This document shows, one piece after another, positions 42,760 through 51,547 of a stretch of DNA of 64,000 bases. The position numbers and the translations under genes are program-made. The stretch's first letter is position 1, and the number at the start of each line of letters is the position of its first letter. A model generated the notes under the pieces. That model did not search any database. It was not told the origin of the DNA and was given only the letters and a program-made list of their open reading frames with translations. Source of the DNA: Myxococcus xanthus (GTDB lineage Bacteria; Myxococcota; Myxococcia; Myxococcales; Myxococcaceae); NCBI RefSeq assembly GCF_013116825.1, contig NZ_JABFNS010000001.1, forward strand, positions 62,001-126,000, in the 5' to 3' direction.

Positions 42760-43823
42760 CAGGGCATCCCTCGTGGAGTGTACGTGTCAGGACCGCGCAA
42801 CAGTGCCGCGGCTCTCCCCCCGGCCAAGTCGGACGTGGAGATGAGGGTCCGGGGGCCGGGCGCATACCCGTGGCGCATGGCCACCGAGGCCCAGGCCAGG
42901 GCCACCAGGCCCGAGGCCGCCCCTGTCTCCCCCAGGGACTCCGCCGGGAGCCACAGCGGCGTGGACTCCCTGCGCGTGTGCAGCAGCCGAGAGAGGGCCA
43001 GGGAGAGTTCCTTGAAGCCATAGCCCTCTCCGGAGGCGTCAGCGACGCGGAAGTCCACCTCGGCCATGTCCACACCACCCTCGGCCAGGGCTTCTCGGTA
43101 GGCCTGCGCCAGCCCCAACCCGCGCAGCGGTTCATCCGACTGCAGCGTGGCCCGCTCCTGTCCAAAGCCGAGGCCCGCCAGTCGCAGCGGGTATGCGTCG
43201 TCGCGACGAGGACTGCGCGTCACCAGGAGGCAGGCGGCGGCTTCCCCGGGAATCACTCCATCCGAGTTGTCCGGGCGCAGCAGCCTCCCCTGTCGAAGCA
43301 GTCCGTCGAGACTCGGGGCGTTGATGAAGGTGTCCACCGAGGCCACCAGGCAGCCGGGAAGCCACGGGTGACGGGCCAGCAGGAGCCGGGCTTCGGCCAG
43401 CGCCCGCAGTCCCGCCGTATTCCCCAAGGCCAGGCTTCGAGACAGGGTGCCCTCCAGGCGAAGCCCGTGTGCCTGGTGAAGGTGCTCGAGTGCCCGGGGA
43501 AACACCTCCGGGACACCGCCTGGGCGCTCCGGGGTTGACGTGCCCACCAGCAAGGGCAGGTGGGCGAGCTCGACTTCCTCCAGGCCCCTCACGGCGTTTG
43601 CCACCGCCATGCTCAGCAGTCCCAGGACGCGCTCCTCGCGCCGCAACTCGGGGGCGAGCGTCGACACCTCCGAGAGGACCATGGGCGCCCCGTCGTCGTC
43701 GTGGTAGCGGCTCCTCTTGAAACGGTTCATCCGCGCACGCAGGGCGGCCCCGGCCGACTCGGCGCTCAGGCCCAGCGGGCAGGCCATGCCCGCGGCGGCG
43801 ATGTACAGGGGCGTGGCGCTCAT
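42759..43823 (-). CDS. Beta-ketoacyl synthase-like protein of a T6SS effector operon (pseudoenzyme)
   Basis: 354 residues of thiolase-like fold: LYIAAAGMACPLGLSAESAG at the start, LLVGTSTPERPGG, DTFINAPSLDGLLRQGRLLR, and DGVIPGEAAACLLV in the C-terminal half. The active-site Cys of true ketosynthases, usually in a TACSSG-like elbow, is not present; the equivalent RSLALGNTAGLRALAEA has none. Such catalytically dead homologues occur beside DUF2169 and PAAR genes in T6SS effector loci, where they likely assist effector loading. It overlaps DUF2169 by 4 nt and the effector gene by 1 nt. The frame extends to 44156 but the family starts here. Confidence 0.8.
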   Translation of the reverse strand: MSATPLYIAAAGMACPLGLSAESAGAALRARMNRFKRSRYHDDDGAPMVLSEVSTLAPELRREERVLGLLSMAVANAVRGLEEVELAHLPLLVGTSTPERPGGVPEVFPRALEHLHQAHGLRLEGTLSRSLALGNTAGLRALAEARLLLARHPWLPGCLVASVDTFINAPSLDGLLRQGRLLRPDNSDGVIPGEAAACLLVTRSPRRDDAYPLRLAGLGFGQERATLQSDEPLRGLGLAQAYREALAEGGVDMAEVDFRVADASGEGYGFKELSLALSRLLHTRRESTPLWLPAESLGETGAASGLVALAWASVAMRHGYAPGPRTLISTSDLAGGRAAALLRGPDTYTPRGMP

Positions 43824-44944
43824 GCCGGCTCTCCCGGCCGCCGCGTGCGCTGCCTCCATGAGACCAGGGCGCCCAGCCCCCGGAAGTAGGGTTTGCCGCG
43901 CAGGTACCTCACCGGCCCCTCCTTCACGCTCGGGCGTGGCAGTCCCACCTGCACCTCGCGAAGGTGGGAGAGCTTCTTGCCCAGCGGTACGCAGGCCCTC
44001 CACGTCACCACCACTTCGCGGGCATCCGCATCGAGTACCACCGTGTCCAGGCGTGCCTCCGTGCTGACGTCGGACTCGCGGAAGCGGAAGGCCACTGGCA
44101 CATGGAGGCGCGGCAGCGTCACCATCCAGGGGCCGGACTCGGCCAGGCCCAGGCACCGGAACACCTCACCCCCTCGCAGGGTCGGCAGTTGCTGGTCCTC
44201 GGGCGCGCACTGGAAGTAGCGCGGGTTGAAGTCCCGAGGGAGGAAGGGGTAGTCCTCCGCCAGCCAGCGCTCGTCATACGTGCCGGCGTGGGCGAGGCGA
44301 GGCTGCCAACCACGGCCCACTGGCCCCAGGCCCACCGGCACCGTCTTCCCATCCCACCTGTCGAGGAAGTGCCGGGGGTGCTCCAGGTTGGGCAGCGGCG
44401 TCCCTACCGCATCCGCGACACGAGGGTTCTGCCGGAAACCGCGGCCCACCGGGTTGCGCAGCTCCGCACCGTGGTGCTTCGGCTCCGGGTGGGAGGTGTC
44501 TACCCCACCGAAGGCGAGTTCGTAGCGAAGGGGCATGCGGACGAAGGGCTTGGGAGGCGTGGGTTTCACGCCCATCATCCCCTTGTCCCAGTGGCGGTCT
44601 CCCGTGACGCGGAGGTCCTTGTGACGGCCCGGCATCTCCACCCGCACCAGCATCGCTTCCGTCGCGCGCCCGTGGGGCGCGACGGCATGGCCCTGCACGA
44701 GGAGGTCTACCAGGGGCTTCGTCAATGCGAAGTCATTCTCCCGGAGGAGGCTCGTTGTTTCGGGGGCCCCCTGGTGCTCGTCCGTGTACGCCACAGGACG
44801 TTGCACTTCCGCCAGTTTGGGCTCGCCGCGGCTGTCCATGAGGAAGGTGCCTTTGACGGCGACGACGCAGTGCTCGCGGGCCAGGGCGTCCGTCGCCACG
44901 GTGAGGCCCGCGGACATGCCCGTGGTGTTCTCGCTGATTTGCAT
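43820..44944 (-). CDS. DUF2169 family T6SS effector-loading protein
   Basis: 374 residues of a DUF2169 domain: ISENTTGMSAGLTVATDALAREHCVVAVKGTF, then PHGRATEAMLVRVEMPGRHKDLRVTGDR, FGGVDTSHPEPKHHGAELRNPVGRGF and YFQCAPEDQQLPTLRGGE. The pattern with NPVGRGF and CAPxDQ is characteristic. DUF2169 proteins are encoded next to PAAR/DUF4150 effectors and act as adaptors or chaperones for them. Central gene of a six-gene leftward operon; 13 bp from TIGR02270 upstream, 4-nt overlap with the ketosynthase-like gene downstream. Confidence 0.9.
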   Translation of the reverse strand: MQISENTTGMSAGLTVATDALAREHCVVAVKGTFLMDSRGEPKLAEVQRPVAYTDEHQGAPETTSLLRENDFALTKPLVDLLVQGHAVAPHGRATEAMLVRVEMPGRHKDLRVTGDRHWDKGMMGVKPTPPKPFVRMPLRYELAFGGVDTSHPEPKHHGAELRNPVGRGFRQNPRVADAVGTPLPNLEHPRHFLDRWDGKTVPVGLGPVGRGWQPRLAHAGTYDERWLAEDYPFLPRDFNPRYFQCAPEDQQLPTLRGGEVFRCLGLAESGPWMVTLPRLHVPVAFRFRESDVSTEARLDTVVLDADAREVVVTWRACVPLGKKLSHLREVQVGLPRPSVKEGPVRYLRGKPYFRGLGALVSWRQRTRRPGEPA

Positions 44945-44957
44945 GGCGGTCCTCGCG

Positions 44958-46253
44958 TCAGCGCAGCGTGCGCTCCATGGGTAAGAGTCTCAGTTGCGCG
45001 CAGGCCACGCGGGCCTGGGCCAATGCCGCCCACTGGCGCTGGGTGAAGGCCCGGGTAGGAATGCGGTGCTGGCCCTTGCTGCGAATGGCCAACTCGCGCG
45101 CCAGCACGTGCCGGCGCCGCATGGGGCCGTGCGTGAGGGACTCCAGTAACACGGGCCCCTCAAGAGGCTGGCCGTTCAGGTAGCGGCGCTCAGCATGGAA
45201 GCGAGGACGAGCCTCCTTCCACCAGTACCTCACCGCACCGATGCACGGCCAGGGCAGGTCATCCTCGGGTCTGGGCACTAGGTCGGCGTCCAGGTCTTCC
45301 TGGAACTCAGGTGGCAGCGGTGCTCCTTCGGGTTGCTCTCCGGGAGGGAGGGCATAGAGGCCCTCTAGCTGGAGGCCCGTCATGGCCGAGAAGGCTTCCC
45401 CCGCCAGCCGTGCCACCAGGGGGTCCTCCAGAAGCGCGAGGCAGGCCTCCATGGCGCCGCGGCGCCCGCTGAAGCCCAGGGCCCAGAGTACATGCGGGCG
45501 CATGTCCCGCGCCCCCAACATGTCCACCAGCAGGGCCGTGTCGGTGTCGGCGCCGAAAAGGGCGAGCAGCACCATGGCCTGGGGCGTGTGGGCATTGCAC
45601 GCGCGCACCGCCTGACGGCAGGCCTCCCAGGCCACCCGCGCGCCCGAGGTGAGGCCAGCCTCCATCGCCGCGGCGCGAATCCCCGGGTGCCCGGACTCCA
45701 GGAGTCCTGGGAGGAGCCGGCGCAGGGTGGCCTCGGGAAGAGGCGGGCTGGCGCGCAACGCCGCCATCCGCGCCTGCGGCTCATCGTGGAGGAAGTACTC
45801 CGCAAGCAATTCAGGAGGCGCTTCGTGGCGGAAGGCCATCGCCTCCAGAAGCTGGGCCTGAAGGGAGACGTCATCCCGCCTCAGAAGCGGCAACAGGTGC
45901 TCACCCACGTTGGGGGCCGCAGTCAGCTCCACCGCGCGTCGGACAGCCGCCCTCGCCTCGAGCGCGTCACCGGCCATGAAGTTGAGGAGGGCCTGGACGT
46001 GTCCCTGGCCCAGCAACGCATAGGCGGCAGCGGTGATTCGCGTTGCTTCTCCGGAGTCCAGGGCGGGCCAGAGCAAGGAATCGGCGGCCTCCGCGCCGCC
46101 CAGCACCAGTCCATGCAGGTGTGCCGCCAGCTGCTCCTCCTGTCTCGCCACGTCCGAGAGGGTGAAGTCCGGAGCCTCCAGAACTCGCTCCCACTGCAGC
46201 CACCTGAAAGTTGCCTCGTCCAGGTGCTCTTCCAGCACGTCCTCCAACACCAT
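44958..46253 (-). CDS. TIGR02270-family HEAT-repeat protein (T6SS-associated)
   Basis: 431 residues. N-terminal VLEDVLEEHLDEATFRWLQWE is typical of TIGR02270, followed by HEAT-like helical repeats (about 40-280) and the segment HVLWALGFSGRRGAMEACLALLEDPLVARLAGEAFSAMTG. The C-terminal part (about 330-431) has DDLPWPCIGAVRYWW and RYLNGQPLEGPVLLESLTHGPMRRRHVLARELAIR. The family is found almost only with T6SS genes. Cotranscribed with DUF6484 (10-bp gap) and DUF2169 (13-bp gap). Likely a scaffold for effector assembly. Confidence 0.88.
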   Translation of the reverse strand: MVLEDVLEEHLDEATFRWLQWERVLEAPDFTLSDVARQEEQLAAHLHGLVLGGAEAADSLLWPALDSGEATRITAAAYALLGQGHVQALLNFMAGDALEARAAVRRAVELTAAPNVGEHLLPLLRRDDVSLQAQLLEAMAFRHEAPPELLAEYFLHDEPQARMAALRASPPLPEATLRRLLPGLLESGHPGIRAAAMEAGLTSGARVAWEACRQAVRACNAHTPQAMVLLALFGADTDTALLVDMLGARDMRPHVLWALGFSGRRGAMEACLALLEDPLVARLAGEAFSAMTGLQLEGLYALPPGEQPEGAPLPPEFQEDLDADLVPRPEDDLPWPCIGAVRYWWKEARPRFHAERRYLNGQPLEGPVLLESLTHGPMRRRHVLARELAIRSKGQHRIPTRAFTQRQWAALAQARVACAQLRLLPMERTLR

Positions 46254-46263
46254 GGCACGCCCC

Positions 46264-47004
46264 CTAATTGATTTGGATGGAGCCGCCCTGGAGACGGACG
46301 ACGCCCTCAGCGCACGTCTCCACGTAGGTCCCCTCCAGCAGGATTCGTCCGTTGCGCAGGAGCGTCAGGCGCGCCCTGCCACACCGTAGGACGAGGCTCT
46401 CCCTGCTTTGGATGACCTGGATGTCCGCCGTGCCGTCGCCAGTGCGGAGACATTCCGCTGGATGGCTTTCTGCATCGGCCTGGCCCCCACGGGCGCCCAG
46501 CGCACCCTGCGTGTGGACTTGAACCGCCATGCCCTTGATGCGCACGGTGCCCTCCGCCGAAGTCTCGACGGACGTTCCCTGCAGGGAGACCTTCCCGTTG
46601 CGCAGCAGGGTGACGGCAGCGTCCCCGCAGCGCAGCACGAGCCCGTCCCGGCCTTGGATGACGTGAGTGGGCGACTCGGCGGCCTCAACCCGCGCGCCCG
46701 GAATTGCATCCGAATGTAAGGTCCGAGGAGCAACGGGCAGCAGGGCGGTGATGATGGGAAGCCGCGGGTCTCCCTCCTCGAAGCGGAGTTCCACTGGCTG
46801 ACGTGACTCGACGGCAGCCCGAGTTCCCTCTGCGTCCAACCGCACAGCCTTGCGTGCCACGCGAGGGCCCACGGGATTGCCGTCGAAGTCCACCACGGGC
46901 CGCCCCTCGCCGTCCGTCCCGACGATGCGCCCCAGGTGACTCTCCCAAAGAGGTTCCAGCATCACATCGAGGGAGGTGACGTGCAAAGGTAACAGGTGAC
47001 TCAT
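46264..47004 (-). CDS. DUF6484-like protein, first gene of the T6SS effector operon
   Basis: 246 residues from the ATG at 47004, preceded by a GGGGGAG ribosome site. The N-terminal part (about 15-90, LWESHLGRIVGTDGEGRPVVDFDGNPVGPRVARKAV) matches DUF6484. The C-terminal half contains two copies of a segment (LVLRCGDAAVTLLRNGKVSLQGTSVETSAEGTVRIKG and LVLRCGRARLTLLRNGRILLEGTYVETCAEGVVRLQG), beta-helical like the end of a VgrG spike. It may form a needle-type module that carries the PAAR-like effector. No VgrG or structural T6SS genes are in the window, so this is an accessory effector cluster. Confidence 0.8.
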   Translation of the reverse strand: MSHLLPLHVTSLDVMLEPLWESHLGRIVGTDGEGRPVVDFDGNPVGPRVARKAVRLDAEGTRAAVESRQPVELRFEEGDPRLPIITALLPVAPRTLHSDAIPGARVEAAESPTHVIQGRDGLVLRCGDAAVTLLRNGKVSLQGTSVETSAEGTVRIKGMAVQVHTQGALGARGGQADAESHPAECLRTGDGTADIQVIQSRESLVLRCGRARLTLLRNGRILLEGTYVETCAEGVVRLQGGSIQIN

Positions 47005-47180
47005 GGAGACTCCCCCTCTTTGAAACGCAACGATAGGGCGCTGGATGGACAACGTGAATGGGTAAGGCTTTCGGCCTTCGCGGAGGCTGAACTACCCCAG
47101 GGCGCGCAGCGATTCAAACCACCTCACTTGTAGCTACGTCGCAACCCTACAGGCCTGGGCTGACTCGCAGTGCATAAGGC

Positions 47181-47804
47181 GTGCTCGGTGTGAAGGATTG
47201 GCCCCGAATTGAATTCACGCTGATATGGATGGCTTTGGGCGACGCTCATGAATTGGCCGAGCGCCTGGCCCGTGACGTCCAGGCGCTGGCCTCCAGGAAG
47301 TCCGCCCTACACGTTGCCGCCCTCACCGATGGCACTCCCGAACCGCGATCTTTGCTGGACCAAACCCTCGCAGCCCATGCTTCCGCGGCTAAGAAGGGGG
47401 TGCGTCTGGTGGACTCTTGGCACCTGATGGAGAAGCTCGGGGCCGCGGCGCTCGTGGGGGCAGGGGAAGAGCAGGCCCGCGTGCTGTGTGAGAAATCGAA
47501 ACTGTCGCTGGTCAAAATGCCCGGCGCGGTGTGGACCCTCGTCAGTGCGTTGCACGCCTGCGGAAGGCGGGACGTCGTCCGCGGCGACCGGCGGCCGGTG
47601 CACGAAGCAATCACCTACATGGAAAACCACGGCGAGTTGATGCACGACGCCGTGGCACGAGCGAGGGGGTTGCCTATCGGCAGCCGCAGCGTCGAGGCCA
47701 CAGGTAAGTCGTTGGCCGCTCTGCGCATGAAGCGCCCGGGAACGCGCTGGAAGGAGGCTGGTCAGCACATTCTGGACCTGCGAGCGCTAGTACTCTCTGA
47801 ATGA
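47181..47804 (+). pseudogene. Truncated ISKra4-family transposase (C-terminal part)
   Basis: About 207 codons matching only the C-terminal half of an ISKra4-type transposase: LHVAALTDGTPEPRSLLDQTL, VRLVDSWHLMEKLGAAA (DDE-type Asp-x-W-H), then AITYMENHGELMHDAVARARGLPIGSRSVEATGKSLAALRMKRPGTRWKEAGQHILDLRAL. A full family member is about twice as long. There is no proper start and no terminal inverted repeats were recognised. It shows the island has been remodelled by mobile elements. Confidence 0.85.
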
Positions 47805-48212
47805 TGGGACGCAGCCATGAACCTCACGCTCGCGTCGTAGCGTGCGGGGGCGGAGCGCTGCGTGAGCTGGATGGGCGCCAGACCTGTCGGCGCGTGAGCG
47901 TCATTGCAGTGAATGCGGTGGCAATCGCTGCCGCTAGCTGGAGAGCGCGCGGACGAGGCCGCGCGTTCTGAACCAGGAAAGGCAGCTCGCCGTCAGCCTG
48001 TGAACAGAGTGCGGCTGAAGGAAGGTCGGAGCTCGCCGTGCCCCACTGCGTGATGGGCAATCTCTCCCCGCTCGGCGACTGACGGCGCCCCTGTGACTCG
48101 GGGAGCCCGCGACTGCATGAGGCCATCGGCCAGTGCTGGAGCGCATTGGCTCGAAGTCAACTCCTCAACCCGGGGAGACCAGATTCCCGCGCCTTCTGAA
48201 GACCATCAACAC
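47805..48212. other. Gene-poor stretch, probable mobile-element debris
   Basis: About 400 bp between the transposase remnant and the MarR gene. Small open frames are present but none has an export signal, conserved motif or ribosome site. It probably holds degraded insertion sequence and island junction. I see nothing else in it. Confidence 0.5.
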
Positions 48213-48797
48213 TCAAGCCGCGTTGGCGGTGATGGCCATCAGCTCCGTGTGAGTACGCCTGGGCGCCGCGGCGGGCTCCAACTCCTCGGCCACCGGGGCA
48301 TCCGTCTCGCCCCCTTCGGTGGCCGGCTCCGGCGCGCGGTTCTTGCCGCCCAGGGCCTCCACCCACCCTTCCAACAGGTCCATCAGCGCGCTGCGCTGCT
48401 CGCCCTCCAACGGCATCAGCAGCCGGGCCATGCGCTCCTGGACCACCGAGTCCGCCTGCTCCGCCAGGGCGCGCCCCTGCTCCGTGAGCCTCACCCGAAC
48501 GCGCCGCCGGTCATGCCGCACGGAGCGCTCGCGCTGGACGAGCTGCGCGGCCTCCAGCCGGTCCAGCAGCCGGCTCAGCCGGGGTGGGGCAATGCCGCCC
48601 AGCCGATCCGCGAGGACGTTGACGGGAAGGAGGCTCTCCGCCTTCAGCCACCAGACGGCCTGGACCTCCATCGGGTCCAGCTCGGTATGGGGTAGGGCAC
48701 CCAGGGGGCTGCCCAACGCACCGCAGCGCGCTACGTCGATGAGCAGATTCCTCAGCCGCGCCACCTGCACCCGCACTTCCGCCGAGAGCTCGGACAT
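48213..48797 (-). CDS. MarR-family transcription regulator
   Basis: 194 residues from the ATG at 48797, with GGAGG 8 nt upstream. The winged-helix core (about 40-115) is LDPMEVQAVWWLKAESLLPVN, LGGIAPPRLSRLLDRLEAAQLVQRERSVRHDRRRVRVRLTEQG, which includes the recognition helix and basic wing. An extended acidic C terminus (EPATEGGETDAPVAEELEPA) is unusual. No gene is divergent that would make a simple target, and the next gene on the left is mobile-element debris. A 178-nt piece of this gene is duplicated 8 kb away. Confidence 0.85.
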   Translation of the reverse strand: MSELSAEVRVQVARLRNLLIDVARCGALGSPLGALPHTELDPMEVQAVWWLKAESLLPVNVLADRLGGIAPPRLSRLLDRLEAAQLVQRERSVRHDRRRVRVRLTEQGRALAEQADSVVQERMARLLMPLEGEQRSALMDLLEGWVEALGGKNRAPEPATEGGETDAPVAEELEPAAAPRRTHTELMAITANAA

Positions 48798-48956
48798 CCT
48801 GGTCGCCTCCGTCTCTCGGGCGTCATCGTCCCTCCGGCCAAGGAGTCCCGATGACCGCCCGTCTTCCAAGGGGGCAAAGGCCCCACCAGGGCGATCAACG
48901 GTCCGGCACGGAAGGCATATCGGACCCACCGAAAGAAATGTGCGGGGCGCGGTCCG

Positions 48957-49589
48957 TCAGGCGCCGCTGGCCTTCTTGCGCTGGGCCTTCGCCTTGGCGT
49001 GGGCCTTGTCGAAGCCCTCGTAGAAGCGCACGGCCTGCTCGCCCACCATCTGGATGTGCTGGTTGTTGAAGTAGGCGGTGACGGGCGCGGCCACCAGCGG
49101 CATGGCCCGCCCCAGCGTCTGCATGCCGCCCTTCTCCAGCAGCATGGCGGCCAGCTTTCCCAGCACCTTGGGACTCGCGCGAGGCAGCGGGCCCAGGCCG
49201 TTGGCGTAGCCGAACAAGTCCAGCATCTCCCCGCGCGCCCGCTCCGTCTTGAGGTTCACCTTGTAGAGGGTGGCCACGTCCGTGAGCAGGATGATTTGCA
49301 GGTACGCCATGAAGAGCAGGTCCGCCGGCAACGCCACCAGCCCGAATACCCCGCTCACCCCGCCCACCATGCTGGCGAGGCTCTTCTTTTCGTCCACGAT
49401 GCGCTGGGCCAGCTCCCGCGGCGGCGCCTGCGGGTAGCGCTTCTCCAGGGTCGCGATGCGCACACGCGAGCGCGCCACCTCCTGGAGGACGATGTCCGAC
49501 AGCCGCGCCGAGCCGAGCTTCTTCAGCTCCGCCGGAGTCATCTTCTTCATGAAGGCCAGCCGCTCGGCCACGCTGTCGTAGAGACCCAT
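48957..49589 (-). CDS. EcsC-family protein
   Basis: 210 residues. The EcsC signature is SMVGGVSGVFGLVALPADLLFMAYLQIILLTDVATLY, with helical hydrophobic segments that may peripherally insert in the membrane. The C terminus is rich in Lys/Ala (AHAKAKAQRKKASGA). EcsC proteins are of unknown function, named from the third gene of an ABC transporter locus in Bacillus; here there is no adjacent transporter. It follows a lipoprotein gene on the same strand by 3 bp, so it belongs to a two-gene unit. Confidence 0.85.
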   Translation of the reverse strand: MGLYDSVAERLAFMKKMTPAELKKLGSARLSDIVLQEVARSRVRIATLEKRYPQAPPRELAQRIVDEKKSLASMVGGVSGVFGLVALPADLLFMAYLQIILLTDVATLYKVNLKTERARGEMLDLFGYANGLGPLPRASPKVLGKLAAMLLEKGGMQTLGRAMPLVAAPVTAYFNNQHIQMVGEQAVRFYEGFDKAHAKAKAQRKKASGA

Positions 49590-49592
49590 CCC

Positions 49593-50036
49593 TCAATAAC
49601 CCCGCTCGGACAGGTAGAGGTCCACCAGCGCGCCTTCTTCGTACCAGGCGTGCCGCATCTCCACGTTGAACCAGCGCGAGTCCGGCTTCGGACCGCGCAC
49701 CTCCAGCTTCACCTGATTGGGCGAGGTGTCGATGATGGCCGCGCGCGCCTTGCACGCCGAGCCCGGGTCTTCGCCGTAGCCACCCTCGAGGCAGATTTCA
49801 TCACCCACCGAAAGCCGACGGGTGTACTCGGTGGCCAGATAGAGGGCGTCGTCACACGAGCCCCGCGCGGAGGACGTGCCGAGCGCAGCGCACCGGTTCT
49901 GTGGTGGCGCTTTCACGACAGGGATGACCCCGTAGAGCGGGTCGTCGTTGTTCGGATCCGGACGGAAGGCCCCCGTGCCCGTACAACCTGTCAGCACCAG
50001 CGAGAGCGCGCCAGCGCTCACCCACGACCGCCTCAT
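49593..50036 (-). CDS. Hypothetical lipoprotein
   Basis: 147 residues. Signal MRRSWVSAGALSLVLTGC has a clean lipobox. The mature protein has several Cys (NRCAALG, GSCDDALYL, EICLEGGYGEDPGSACKARA) that could make disulfides in the periplasm, then SPNQVKLEVRGPKPDSRWFNVEMRHAWYEEG. No known domain. It lies just upstream of the EcsC-like gene, 3 bp apart, and downstream of panD after a 108-bp gap. Confidence 0.72.
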   Translation of the reverse strand: MRRSWVSAGALSLVLTGCTGTGAFRPDPNNDDPLYGVIPVVKAPPQNRCAALGTSSARGSCDDALYLATEYTRRLSVGDEICLEGGYGEDPGSACKARAAIIDTSPNQVKLEVRGPKPDSRWFNVEMRHAWYEEGALVDLYLSERGY

Positions 50037-50144
50037 CGTATCGACTCCTCGGGGCTCACGACCCCACCCTTTAAGGAAGGGTGGAGCATGGCAAAAGGCG
50101 TTCGATGGGGCAAAGCAGCCAGCGGACCGCCGCGGCGCGGGACG

Positions 50145-50537
50145 TCAGGCCGAGCGGCGCTGCGGGCCCGGAATCTCCTTCGTCTGCCCGGGCACCACGC
50201 GGTTGTCCTTGTCCACGAACACCACGGTGGGCTTCCAGTTCGCCACCTCGGCTTCCTCCACTTCCGCGAAGGTGGCCAGGATGACCAGGTCGCCCGGCTT
50301 GTTCAGGTGCGCCGCCGCGCCGTTGATGCAGATGACGCCGCTGCCGGCCTCACCTTCCAGCGCGTAGGTCTCCAGGCGCGTGCCCTGGGTGATGTTCCAG
50401 ACCGCGACCTTTTCGTTCTCCACGATGTCGGCGGCGCGAAGCAGGTCGCGGTCGATGGTGACGGACCCTTCGTAATCCAGGTCAGCCTGGGTCACGGTCG
50501 CGCGGTGGATTTTCGACTTGAAGAGGATGCGGCGCAT
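50145..50537 (-). CDS. panD: Aspartate 1-decarboxylase, pyruvoyl-dependent
   Basis: Makes beta-alanine for pantothenate and coenzyme A. 130 residues, normal length. It starts [20 protein letters not shown] and has the self-cleavage site in [13 protein letters not shown], between Gly and Ser, which yields the pyruvoyl group. Further conserved blocks are [33 protein letters not shown] and [13 protein letters not shown]. The ATG at 50537 is chosen; the frame to 50603 adds nothing conserved. No other pan gene is adjacent. Confidence 0.96.
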   Translation of the reverse strand: MRRILFKSKIHRATVTQADLDYEGSVTIDRDLLRAADIVENEKVAVWNITQGTRLETYALEGEAGSGVICINGAAAHLNKPGDLVILATFAEVEEAEVANWKPTVVFVDKDNRVVPGQTKEIPGPQRRSA

Positions 50538-50643
50538 GTGTGTCTCGACCTTGGAAAAGCGGCAAGGACGCCCCACCGTAACGTCTGAGGCGCCCTGGGA
50601 CAACCCTGTGTTCAGTTCCCCCTGCCCGCAGTGCAGGCAGGCG

Positions 50644-51477
50644 TCACTTAACGAAATTGACGAGCTGATTGAGACTCAGGGGAACGCTCTGGGATTCCGA
50701 GGTGAGCTTGCCGTCCAGGCGGACCTGCGCATTTCCGCCCGAGCGCAGGGCCAGGGCCGCGTTCGCCGCGCGAGCGAAGCTGATGGTGAGGGGCAGGGTG
50801 ACCTGCTTCGTCCCGCTGCCGTCCAGCTTGCCCAGGTTGCCGGTGGACAGCGTGCCCACATCCGCGCCCGCCACCTTCAGCGCGCCGGTGATGCCGGCCA
50901 CCGGCAGCGGGAAGCTGTTGCGGTTGGTGATCGACAACGGGAATTCCACGGTGGCGCCGGTCAGGGTGATGTCCTTGATGCGCGGCGCCTGGAAGGACAC
51001 CTGCGGAATCTTGGGGACCTCGAAGGTGCCCTCCTTCGCCAGCGGGAAGCTCAGCACGCCCAGGGGCGTCTTCACGCCCAGCGTGCCCTGCGCCCTGAAG
51101 GCGGCCTTGTCCTGCTTGAGGAAGGTCTCCAGCACGGGGACCACGTCCGCGAACTTCACGTTGGCCGGGAAGACGAGCTCGCTCTTGCCATTGGCCTTGA
51201 GCGCCAGTCCCGAGCGCGGCTTGCCGGCCACGACCTGCTTGCCCTCCACGAAGAAGGCGTAGTCCACTTCGGCCAGGTTCAACCCGAAGCCGTTGGGGTT
51301 GTTCAGCTCGTAGACCAGGTTGATGGTGGCGTCGGACAAGGACGCATCCGCGAGCCGGGCCGTCTTGAAGGAGAGGGTGGGCTTCTTGAAAGCCCCCTTC
51401 AGCATCTTCTGCAAGGCGGCGCAGCCGCTGAGCGTGGTGAGTCCAAGGACGGCCAGGACGAGAAGGGCACGTTTCAT
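50644..51477 (-). CDS. LEA type 2 family lipoprotein
   Basis: 277 residues. Signal [19 protein letters not shown] with lipobox. Two water-stress/LEA14-like (WHy) beta-sandwich domains: about 35-140 ([42 protein letters not shown]) and about 155-270 ([35 protein letters not shown]). Such lipoproteins are common in Myxococcus; the role is possibly desiccation protection or envelope maintenance. Divergent from the TAP-like hydrolase gene with a 70-bp gap. Confidence 0.88.
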   Translation of the reverse strand: MKRALLVLAVLGLTTLSGCAALQKMLKGAFKKPTLSFKTARLADASLSDATINLVYELNNPNGFGLNLAEVDYAFFVEGKQVVAGKPRSGLALKANGKSELVFPANVKFADVVPVLETFLKQDKAAFRAQGTLGVKTPLGVLSFPLAKEGTFEVPKIPQVSFQAPRIKDITLTGATVEFPLSITNRNSFPLPVAGITGALKVAGADVGTLSTGNLGKLDGSGTKQVTLPLTISFARAANAALALRSGGNAQVRLDGKLTSESQSVPLSLNQLVNFVK

Positions 51478-51547
51478 GGTGGGCATGGGCGTATCACCGG
51501 ACGCCCCTTCTCCGCGCGGGATTCAATCCAATGCCGTGGGAGGTGCT

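Noticed and set aside
47181..47804. Functional insertion sequence
   Set aside because: Only the C-terminal half of the transposase is present, with no start and no recognised terminal inverted repeats, so it is a remnant.
47824..48126. 100-codon minus-strand frame between transposase remnant and MarR
   Set aside because: Ser/Arg/Pro-rich, no ribosome site or homology cue; more likely mobile-element debris.
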